From positions 1 to 14,920 of the forward strand of contig JAUPLV010000037.1 in assembly GCA_030836725.1 (NCBI GenBank): a stretch of DNA of 14,920 bases. Reading direction: 5' to 3'. Shown one piece after another: positions 7,457-13,729 of this stretch (within the stretch, counting starts at the first letter, position 1; each line of letters starts with the position of its first letter). The notes under the pieces are model-generated. The model made no database searches. It was not told the DNA's origin and saw only the letters and a program-made list of their open reading frames with translations. The position numbers were made by a program, and so were the translations under genes. Source of the DNA: Pseudomonadota bacterium (GTDB lineage: Bacteria > Pseudomonadota > Gammaproteobacteria > Burkholderiales > Thiobacillaceae).

Positions 7457-9757
7457 ATGAACGAATGGTGTGCGGGACGTATTGCATGCTTCGCGCTGCT
7501 TTTGAGCTTGCTGGTGGGTTGTGCCGGGCAGCAGCTGCATCGCGATGGCCTGGCGCTGATGGCGGAGGGGCGCGTCGAGGAAGGCTTGACGAAGTTGTCT
7601 CTGGCCACCCAGGCCGCGCCTGACAATCCGACCTATCGCAACGATCTTTTACGCAGCCGCGAGCAGACCGTGAACCGGATGCTTGCCGCCGCCAACAGCG
7701 AACGGGCTGCAGCTTCCCCTGCTGCCGCTCAGGCAATCTACGCCCGCATTCTCGAGATCGATCCGGACAACAGCCGCGCCAGGCTCGGTCTTGAAACGCT
7801 GGAGATGGACAAACGCCATGACGCGGCCCTCGTCGAGGCCGAGAAATGGCTGAAAAACGGCGATTTCGACACCGCCCGGACAGTTCTCAGGCCGGTGCTG
7901 CTGGAGAATCCAAAAAACGGCAAGGCCCTGCTGCTGCAGCGGCAGGTCGAGGAAGGCGAGGCAAAGCAGCGGCTGGCTGAGCCCGCGCTCAGGGCGACGT
8001 TCACCAAACCAGTTACGCTGCAGTTCCGCGACGCCAACCTGAAAATGGTATTCGAGGCGCTGTCACGTACCAGCGGCATCAATGTCCTGCTGGACAGGGA
8101 AGTGAAGCCTGATCTGAAGACCTCGATTTTCGTCAAGGAGGTGTCGGTGGAAGACACCATCGACCTGATCCTGATGCAAAACCAGCTCGAGAAAAAGGTC
8201 ATCAACGACAACACGGTGTTCATCTACCCGAGCACGCCGGCCAAGCTCAAGGAGTATCAGGATCTCAAGATCAGGAGCTTTCACCTGACCAATGCCGACC
8301 CCAAGCAGATGTTGACCATGATCAAGACCCTGCTGAAAACCAAGGATATTTTCATCCACGAGAAAACCAATTCCATCGTGATGCGGGACACGCCGGATGC
8401 GATCCGGCTGGCGGAAAAAATGGTCGCCGACCAGGATGTCGCCGATCCGGAAGTCATGCTGGAAGTGGAAGTGCTGGAAATCACCCGTTCGCGGGCGAGT
8501 CAACTGGGGATCAAGTTTCCCGATACCTTCTCGCTCACCACGCCGGAAAGCGTCACGACATTGAACCAGTTGAGACAGCTGTCCAGCGGCGATCTGCTCG
8601 TCTCCTCGCTGAGCGCCTCCCTCAAGCTGAAACTCGATGACAGCGATACCAACGTCCTGGCCAGCCCCCGCATCCGGGTGCGCAACCGTGAGAAGGCAAA
8701 AATTATGATCGGCAGCCGGGTGCCGGTGATCACCAACGCAGTGACGCCGGTCTCGACCGGATCCCCGGTCATCACCGGCAGTGTGCAGTACCTGGATGTT
8801 GGGCTGAAGCTGGAGGTGGAGCCCGACATTCATCTGGATAACGAAGTGGCGATCAAGGTGAGCCTGGATGTCAGCTCCATCGTCAAGGAGGTTTCCAATG
8901 TGCAATCCGGGACCCTGGCCTATGAAGTCGGCACGCGCAATGCTTCAACCGTGCTGCAGCTGAAGGACGGCGAAACGCAGATTCTGGCCGGGCTGATCAG
9001 CGACGAGGATCGCCGGATCGCCAGCAAGGTTCCGGGCCTTGGTCAGATGCCTGTCCTCGGACGCCTGTTTTCCAGCCACAAGGACGACAGCTCGAAGACC
9101 GAAATCATGCTGTCCATCACCCCCCGCATCGTTGGCAGCGGAAGGCTTCGGGATGCCGGCGAAGTGGAGTACTGGGCCGGGACCGAGTCCGCCTTGCGCA
9201 GCTCCCCTTTCAACATGAAACCGCTCGGAAGCGTTGCCATCGACACCTTTGCCGCAGCGAAGCCGGTCATGAATATGCGTTCGCCCGCCAAGCCGGGCAG
9301 GAATGTCGCGCCCGCCCCCCAGGGCATGCCCGAAACGGGGGCGGTCGTGCTTTCATGGCAAGGCCCGGCTGAGGCAAAGCCGGGCGAGGTGATCAACCTG
9401 ACGCTCAACGCGCAGTCGTCACAGGCAGTGTCCCGCATGGATCTGCTGGTGAGTTTCGATCCCGCTGTTCTCAAGGCGCTCGATGTCACGGAAGGCGGCG
9501 TGCTCAAACGGGACAACCTGCAGTCCACTTTCGTCAAAACCATCGATCAGGCCGGTGGGCAGATTCTGGTGGATATGTCGGGTGCGCAGCCCGATGGCGC
9601 CAGCGGGACGGGCAGCGTCGTCACGCTGGTATTCGAAACCCTCTCGGCCCATCCGCAATCGTCCATTGTCGTCGGTCGAATGCTGCCCAGCGGACCTGGC
9701 GGCGAGGAACTGGCAGTCGCCTTGCCCGAGCCGCACCTGCTGACGGTGTCGCCATGA
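7457..9757 (+). CDS. gspD: Lipoprotein secretin with TPR-like and cohesin-like domains
   Basis: This is the outer-membrane secretin channel, 766 residues. The start at ATG 7457 follows GGAGG (7445-7449) by 7 nt, and an in-frame stop lies just upstream (7433-7435). The N-terminus is a signal peptide with lipobox LVGC (C22), so it is probably a lipoprotein that may not need a separate pilotin. Domains: TPR-like repeats at about 30-170; an STN-type N0 domain at about 187-257; a NolW/secretin_N-type domain at about 270-330; and the secretin core at about 333-559, including VPGLGQMPVLGRLFSS (525-540) and TEIMLSITPRIV (548-559). After a linker, residues about 627-766 look like a cohesin/beta-sandwich domain (KPGEVINLTLNA, VSRMDLLVSFDPAVL). 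Classic GspD has neither the TPR part nor the cohesin. Its stop overlaps the next start (ATGA). Confidence 0.93.
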   Translation: MNEWCAGRIACFALLLSLLVGCAGQQLHRDGLALMAEGRVEEGLTKLSLATQAAPDNPTYRNDLLRSREQTVNRMLAAANSERAAASPAAAQAIYARILEIDPDNSRARLGLETLEMDKRHDAALVEAEKWLKNGDFDTARTVLRPVLLENPKNGKALLLQRQVEEGEAKQRLAEPALRATFTKPVTLQFRDANLKMVFEALSRTSGINVLLDREVKPDLKTSIFVKEVSVEDTIDLILMQNQLEKKVINDNTVFIYPSTPAKLKEYQDLKIRSFHLTNADPKQMLTMIKTLLKTKDIFIHEKTNSIVMRDTPDAIRLAEKMVADQDVADPEVMLEVEVLEITRSRASQLGIKFPDTFSLTTPESVTTLNQLRQLSSGDLLVSSLSASLKLKLDDSDTNVLASPRIRVRNREKAKIMIGSRVPVITNAVTPVSTGSPVITGSVQYLDVGLKLEVEPDIHLDNEVAIKVSLDVSSIVKEVSNVQSGTLAYEVGTRNASTVLQLKDGETQILAGLISDEDRRIASKVPGLGQMPVLGRLFSSHKDDSSKTEIMLSITPRIVGSGRLRDAGEVEYWAGTESALRSSPFNMKPLGSVAIDTFAAAKPVMNMRSPAKPGRNVAPAPQGMPETGAVVLSWQGPAEAKPGEVINLTLNAQSSQAVSRMDLLVSFDPAVLKALDVTEGGVLKRDNLQSTFVKTIDQAGGQILVDMSGAQPDGASGTGSVVTLVFETLSAHPQSSIVVGRMLPSGPGGEELAVALPEPHLLTVSP

Positions 9758-10242
9758 TCGGGCGCAGCCAGCCACTTCACGGCTTCACCCTGATCGAGCT
9801 GGTGGTGACGGTGGCCATTGTCGCCCTGTTGTCGACCGTGGCGTTTCCACTGGCGGAAGTGGTGGTGAAGCGCGGCAAGGAGCAGGAACTGCGGCTGGCG
9901 TTGCGCGAGATACGCACGGCGCTGGATGCATATTCGCAGGCTGTCGAAGAAGGGCGGGTCTCCCACTCGGTGGAGTTGTCGGCCTACCCCGAGTCATTGA
10001 ACGTCCTGGTCGAGGGGGTGCCCGACGCGAGCAGCCCCGGTCGTGAAAGCAGAATCCATTTTCTGCGCCGGATTCCCCGCGATCCGCTGTTTCCCGATTC
10101 GTCGCGGCCGGACGAGGAAACCTGGGGCAAGCGCAGCTATGCAAGCAGCCATGACGCGCCGGCGGAGGGGGACGATGTATATGACGTGTATTCGCTTGCG
10201 CCCGGAACCGGTTTGAACGGCATTCCATACAGCCGCTGGTGA
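9754..10242 (+). CDS. GspG-like pseudopilin (second of four)
   Basis: This 162-residue protein has a class III prepilin signal: a short leader ending at HG|FTLIELVVTVAI (cleavage after G10), Glu at +5 and a single N-terminal hydrophobic helix (11-34). A charged helix follows (RGKEQELRLALREIRTALDAY), then LRRIPRDPLFPD, a GspG-fold motif around a conserved DP, and a C-terminal YDVYSLAPGTGLNGIPY. It lacks the calcium loop seen in the 1300-1746 product. The start overlaps the secretin stop by ATGA, so it is translated in coupling with it. It is probably a minor pseudopilin at or near the fibre tip; which GspH-K role it takes, if any, cannot be told from the sequence. Confidence 0.9.
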   Translation: MIGRSQPLHGFTLIELVVTVAIVALLSTVAFPLAEVVVKRGKEQELRLALREIRTALDAYSQAVEEGRVSHSVELSAYPESLNVLVEGVPDASSPGRESRIHFLRRIPRDPLFPDSSRPDEETWGKRSYASSHDAPAEGDDVYDVYSLAPGTGLNGIPYSRW

Positions 10243-10259
10243 GGGGAAGGAGAGCCAAC

Positions 10260-10643
10260 ATGCGTTTGAAACGGCAAAAATCCGGCTTCACCCTGATCGA
10301 ACTGCTGGTGGTGATGGCGGTGATCGCAACCCTGCTGACCCTGGCGGCGCCACGCTATTTCGCCAGTCTGGAAAAGTCCAGGGAAGCGGTGTTGCGGGCG
10401 AATCTGACCCTGATGCGGCAGACCCTGGATAAATATCATGGCGACAAGGGCAGGTATCCCGACGCGCTCGACGAGCTTGTCGTCAGCAAGTATTTGCGTA
10501 GCGTTCCGGCCGATCCCATCACCGAAAGCAGCACGACCTGGATCATTGTTCCCCCGGACCCGCCGGCAGTGGGCGGCGTGTATGACGTCAGGAGCGGCGC
10601 CCAAGGGATTGCCCGGGATGGTTCGGCGTATGGCGAGTGGTAG
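10260..10643 (+). CDS. GspG-like pseudopilin (third of four)
   Basis: A small 127-residue pseudopilin. The start is placed at ATG 10260 because AAGGAG (10247-10252) lies 7 nt upstream; an in-frame GTG at 10239 has no such support. The leader MRLKRQKSG is basic and ends at SG|FTLIELLVVM, with Glu at +5 and a hydrophobic helix at about 10-31. The globular part has the family pattern KYHGDKGRYPDALDEL followed by LRSVPADPIT, then VYDVRSGAQG and a C-terminal YGEW. No calcium loop is seen. It starts 17 nt after the previous pseudopilin gene, and its end probably overlaps the next gene's N-terminal region. Confidence 0.9.
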   Translation: MRLKRQKSGFTLIELLVVMAVIATLLTLAAPRYFASLEKSREAVLRANLTLMRQTLDKYHGDKGRYPDALDELVVSKYLRSVPADPITESSTTWIIVPPDPPAVGGVYDVRSGAQGIARDGSAYGEW

Positions 10644-10653
10644 CCGCGACATC

Positions 10654-11169
10654 ATGACCATCCCGCACAAAGTCCGCACAGGTTCTCCAGGCTGGACCGT
10701 CCGGCTGCCCGGATGCCGGCATGCGCGTGGCTTCACCTATATCGGCGTGCTGATCATGGTCGCCATGATGGGCTTCGCGCTGGCTGCGGCGGGCGAGATT
10801 TGGCATACCGCCAGCAAGCGGGAAAAGGAACAGGAACTGCTCTTTGTCGGTGATCAGTTCCGCCGCGCCATCCAGCAGTTCCATGCCAACACCCCTGGCA
10901 AGGCCAGGCGCTATCCCATGCATCTGGAGGAATTGCTGCGGGACCCTCGCTATCCTGGAACCAGGCGCTATCTTAGGAGGATATATCTCGATCCGATGAC
11001 GGGACGCGCGGATTGGGGCTTGATTACCGGACCGGCCGGAGAGATTTTCGGGGTGCATAGCCTGTCCGGGGAGACGCCGCTCAAACAGGCCAGGTTCAGG
11101 CTCGCGGACAGGAATTTCGAAGGCAGGGCGAAGTATTCGGACTGGGTGTTCATGCCATTGTTGCGATAG
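10654..11169 (+). CDS. Atypical pseudopilin lacking Glu at +5
   Basis: A 171-residue protein from ATG 10654, with a long 26-residue leader ending at RG|FTYIGVLIMV. In-frame ATGs at 10618 and 10630 are also possible; none has a clearly better ribosome site, so the start is uncertain. The residue at +5 of the mature protein is Gly instead of the near-invariant Glu, as in tip-type subunits such as GspK that do not follow the +5 rule. A hydrophobic helix (27-48) is followed by KREKEQELLFVGDQFRRAIQ, the YP...LEELLRDPRYP pattern, LRRIYLDPMTGRADWGL and a C-terminal segment ending MPLLR. This resembles the GspG-like proteins that end such operons. It is likely the tip or cap subunit (inference). Confidence 0.85.
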   Translation: MTIPHKVRTGSPGWTVRLPGCRHARGFTYIGVLIMVAMMGFALAAAGEIWHTASKREKEQELLFVGDQFRRAIQQFHANTPGKARRYPMHLEELLRDPRYPGTRRYLRRIYLDPMTGRADWGLITGPAGEIFGVHSLSGETPLKQARFRLADRNFEGRAKYSDWVFMPLLR

Positions 11170-11231
11170 CGTCCGGCATGGCTGAACAAGGTGCTCGTGG
11201 TTAAAGCGGTCAAAGGCAAACGGGGAAAATC

Positions 11232-11888
11232 ATGAATGAAAAGCAGCGTATTTTTATCGTCGAGGATCACACCCTGCTCAGGGCGGGGCTGCGGTCATTG
11301 TTGTCCCAGGACTCCGATATCGAGATCGTCGGCGAGGCGGATAACGGCCATGATGCCATCCGTGCCATCGGGCAGCTGGCGCCCAATCTGGTTCTGCTGG
11401 ACATTTCCATGCCGGGCATGAACGGGATCGAGGCCATGATCGACATCAAGCGGCGCAACCCGGAAACCCGTGTCCTGGTGCTCACCATTCACAAGACCGA
11501 GGAATATATCCATGCGAGCCTGCGCGCCGGCGCCGATGGCTACATCCTCAAGGACGCGACCTATGACGAGTTGCACGTCGCGATTCGCAGCGTGCTGAAC
11601 GGCAAAACGTATTTAAGTCCGGACATCGCAGGCAAGGTCATCAATGGCTACCTGGGCACCGGCAAGGATAGCGAAGCCGCCAGCAGTTGGGATACGCTGA
11701 CGCACCGCGAGCGCGAAGTGCTCAAGCTGGTCGCGGAAGGGCACCCGAACCGGTATATCTCCGACTACCTTTGCCTGAGCATCAAGACGGTCGAGAAGCA
11801 TCGTTCCAACCTGATGAAAAAACTCGACCTGCACAATGCCTCGATGCTGACCAGCTATGCGATCGAGAGAGGCCTGGTCGGCGGTTAG
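11232..11888 (+). CDS. NarL/FixJ-family response regulator
   Basis: A 218-residue DNA-binding regulator. The receiver domain (about 6-120) has the acidic pair E11-D12, the phosphoacceptor D57 in LVLLDISMPGMNG, T85 and K107, all in place. A linker leads to a LuxR-type HTH (about 155-212) with LTHREREVLKLVAEG and IKTVEKHRSNLMKKL. The start at 11232 has CGGGGA (11221-11226) just upstream. It follows the last pseudopilin gene by 62 nt on the same strand and may be cotranscribed. The kinase at 2-1081 is of the class that phosphorylates such regulators, so the pair probably controls the secretion locus (inference from context). No operator could be recognised by eye. Confidence 0.93.
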   Translation: MNEKQRIFIVEDHTLLRAGLRSLLSQDSDIEIVGEADNGHDAIRAIGQLAPNLVLLDISMPGMNGIEAMIDIKRRNPETRVLVLTIHKTEEYIHASLRAGADGYILKDATYDELHVAIRSVLNGKTYLSPDIAGKVINGYLGTGKDSEAASSWDTLTHREREVLKLVAEGHPNRYISDYLCLSIKTVEKHRSNLMKKLDLHNASMLTSYAIERGLVGG

Positions 11889-11941
11889 CCGCAAGTCGCT
11901 CCCTTGCGACCGGGATGGCCGGGTCGACCATCACCAAAACA

Positions 11942-11970
11942 TTGCCGCCCCCCGCTATAGCCGGTATAGT
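11942..11970 (+). promoter_or_regulatory. Sigma-70-like promoter of the helicase gene
   Basis: TTGCCG (11942-11947) and TATAGT (11965-11970) are separated by exactly 17 nt, matching 4 of 6 and 5 of 6 consensus bases. Initiation near 11977 would give a leader of roughly 130 nt before the ATG at 12105, long as is common for cold-responsive DEAD-box helicase genes. A 7-bp inverted repeat (CCAATCG 11989-11995, CGATTGG 12043-12049) lies in this leader. Upstream at 11890-11908 a CGCAAG/CTTGCG hairpin follows the regulator stop but lacks a T-tract. Confidence 0.55.
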
Positions 11971-12104
11971 GCGGCCTCCCGCATCCAGCCAATCGGTGCG
12001 CGGTTCTCTTACCTCGATCTCACGATCCCTATTCGTCTGCCTCGATTGGTGTTGCCATCGTTCTAATCAAACCCGCGCAACAGGCCGTCGCAGGAAAAAA
12101 TTAC

Positions 12105-13532
12105 ATGACTACAGAAACAACCCTTGCCACCCCGGGCTTTGACGAGCTTGGCCTGGCCGAACCCATCATGCGTGCGATTGCCGATGCCGGCTATACCACG
12201 CCCACCCCGATCCAGGTGCAGGCGATTCCGCAGGTGCTGGCGGGCGGCGACCTGCTCGCCGCCGCGCAGACCGGCACCGGCAAGACCGCCGGCTTCACCC
12301 TGCCGATCCTGCATCATTTGTCGACGCGTGCCGCGCAGGCCCCGAAGCCCGGCCGCCCGCGCTGCCTGATCCTGGTGCCGACGCGCGAGCTCGCCGCGCA
12401 GGTCGAGGAGTCGGTCAAGACCTACGGCAAATACCTGTCGCTCACCTCGATGGTGATGTTCGGCGGCGTCAACATCAACCCGCAGTTCAAGGCGCTGAAG
12501 TCGCGCGTCGACATCCTGGTGGCGACGCCGGGCCGCCTGCTCGACCACATGGGACAGAAGACGGTCGACCTGTCCGGCGTCGAAATTCTGGTGCTCGACG
12601 AAGCCGACAGAATGCTCGACATGGGCTTCATCCGCGACATCAAGAAAGTGCTCGCCGTGGTGCCGAAGCAGCGCCAGACCCTGCTGTTCTCGGCGACCTT
12701 CTCCGACGAGATTCGCGCCCTGGCCAACGGCCTTTTGAACAACCCGAAGAGCGTCGAAGTCGCGCGCCGCAACACCACGGTGGAAGTCATCGAGCAGTCG
12801 ATGCACCGGGTGCCGCAGGCGCACAAGCGCGATCTGCTGGCGCACCTGATCAAGCACCACGACTGGCGGCAGGTGCTGGTGTTCACCCGCACCAAGCACG
12901 GCGCCAACAAACTGACCGAAAAGCTGATCAAGGACGGCATCACCGCCGCCGCGATCCACGGCAACAAGAGTCAGCCGGCGCGCACCAAGGCGCTGGCGAG
13001 CTTCAAGGACGGCAGCGTGCGCGTGCTGGTGGCGACCGATATCGCCGCGCGCGGTATCGACATCGACCAGCTGCCGCAGGTGGTCAACTTCGAACTGCCC
13101 AACGTGCCGGAAGACTACGTGCACCGCATCGGCCGCACCGGCCGCGCCGGCACCACCGGCTCGGCGCTGTCGCTGGTGGACGACGAGGAAATGAGCTACC
13201 TGCGCGACATCGAGAAGCTGATCAAGCGCGCGATCGTGCGGGTCGAGATCGAGCCCGGTTTCGTGCCGCCGGCCAAGGCCGACCTGATGTCCGACGAACG
13301 CCCGCCGCGCCCGCCGCAGGGCCGTGGCGGCCCGCGCCAGGGGCAGGGCGCGGGACGCGGTGGGCAACCCGGTGGCCGCAGTGGCTCCGGTCGCGCGTCG
13401 ACGGCGAAACCCGCTAGCGCCGGCGCCAAGCCGGCAGCCAGCCGTGGCGCGCCGAATTCGCCTGCGCAGCCGCGCCAGCCGCGTCCGCCAGCCGCCCTGT
13501 TTGCAGGCAAGCCGGGTTCGCGCGGCCACTGA
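12105..13532 (+). CDS. rhlE: DEAD-box ATP-dependent RNA helicase, RhlE type
   Basis: A 475-residue RNA helicase for RNA unwinding in ribosome assembly, mRNA decay or cold adaptation. Motifs in order: a Q motif region at about 11-42 (GF...PTPIQ), motif I AQTGTGKT (54-61), Ia PTRELA (92-97), Ib TPGR (141-144), II DEAD (165-168), III SAT (196-198), V ATDIAARGID (310-319) and VI HRIGRTGR (340-347). All catalytic residues look intact. From about 390 on, the tail is low-complexity, rich in Arg, Gly, Pro and Ala with RGG-like pieces, as in other RhlE proteins, and probably binds RNA. AGGA at 12092-12095 lies 9 nt before the ATG. It is monocistronic, with its own promoter, and converges on the minus-strand gene downstream. 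Confidence 0.95.
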   Translation: MTTETTLATPGFDELGLAEPIMRAIADAGYTTPTPIQVQAIPQVLAGGDLLAAAQTGTGKTAGFTLPILHHLSTRAAQAPKPGRPRCLILVPTRELAAQVEESVKTYGKYLSLTSMVMFGGVNINPQFKALKSRVDILVATPGRLLDHMGQKTVDLSGVEILVLDEADRMLDMGFIRDIKKVLAVVPKQRQTLLFSATFSDEIRALANGLLNNPKSVEVARRNTTVEVIEQSMHRVPQAHKRDLLAHLIKHHDWRQVLVFTRTKHGANKLTEKLIKDGITAAAIHGNKSQPARTKALASFKDGSVRVLVATDIAARGIDIDQLPQVVNFELPNVPEDYVHRIGRTGRAGTTGSALSLVDDEEMSYLRDIEKLIKRAIVRVEIEPGFVPPAKADLMSDERPPRPPQGRGGPRQGQGAGRGGQPGGRSGSGRASTAKPASAGAKPAASRGAPNSPAQPRQPRPPAALFAGKPGSRGH

Positions 13533-13542
13533 TCCCGCTGTC

Positions 13543-13697
13543 TCCCGCCTCCTCGCTGTCATTGCGAGCAACGCGAAGCAATCCATAGCGTGCGCCCGCA
13601 GGCTGGATTGCCCCACAAGGGGGACTCCGATCCACTAGGGGCTGAAGCCCCTGTGGAATCGCATGCTTCGGCTTTGCCTCGCAATGACGAGGCGGGA
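13543..13697. repeat. Interspersed palindromic repeat (GTCATTGCGAG type) between convergent genes
   Basis: The arms are TCCCGCCTC (13543-13551) plus GTCATTGCGAG (13558-13568) on the left and CTCGCAATGAC (13678-13688) plus GAGGCGGGA (13689-13697) on the right. All 20 bases pair, except that the left arm carries 6 extra bases at 13552-13557. Inside are GCAATCCA/TGGATTGC (13578-13585, 13604-13611), a CCCC/GGGG hairpin, and a strong stem GGGGCT-GA-AGCCCC (13638-13651) extended outwards through TCCAC/GTGGA. The GTCATTGCGAG...GAAGCAATCC sequence belongs, from memory, to a widespread intergenic repeat family in many proteobacterial genomes. Sitting between two convergent genes, it could act as a bidirectional transcription end, but it has no T-tract. 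Translated, it yields the well-known spurious peptides seen in false ORFs. Confidence 0.8.
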
Positions 13698-13729
13698 CGT
13701 GATCGACATGCGCTGAAGCCAAACTCGGC

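Noticed and set aside
8063..8905. 280-codon open frame on the minus strand inside the secretin gene
   Set aside because: Antisense shadow of the secretin core, with His/Asp-rich composition and no recognisable domain.
12063..13616. 517-codon open frame on the minus strand opposite the helicase
   Set aside because: Arg/His/Gln-rich shadow of the DEAD-box gene. Its N-terminal part comes from the interspersed repeat (CFALLAMTA-type peptide), a known artefact.
13628..13661. Intrinsic terminator at the strong hairpin after the helicase gene
   Set aside because: The stem is strong but no T-tract follows on either strand; it is kept as part of the repeat only.
13414..13722. Minus-strand open frame across the interspersed repeat
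   Set aside because: Its peptide contains HCEAKP and GLLRVARND pieces, products of the repeat rather than of a gene.
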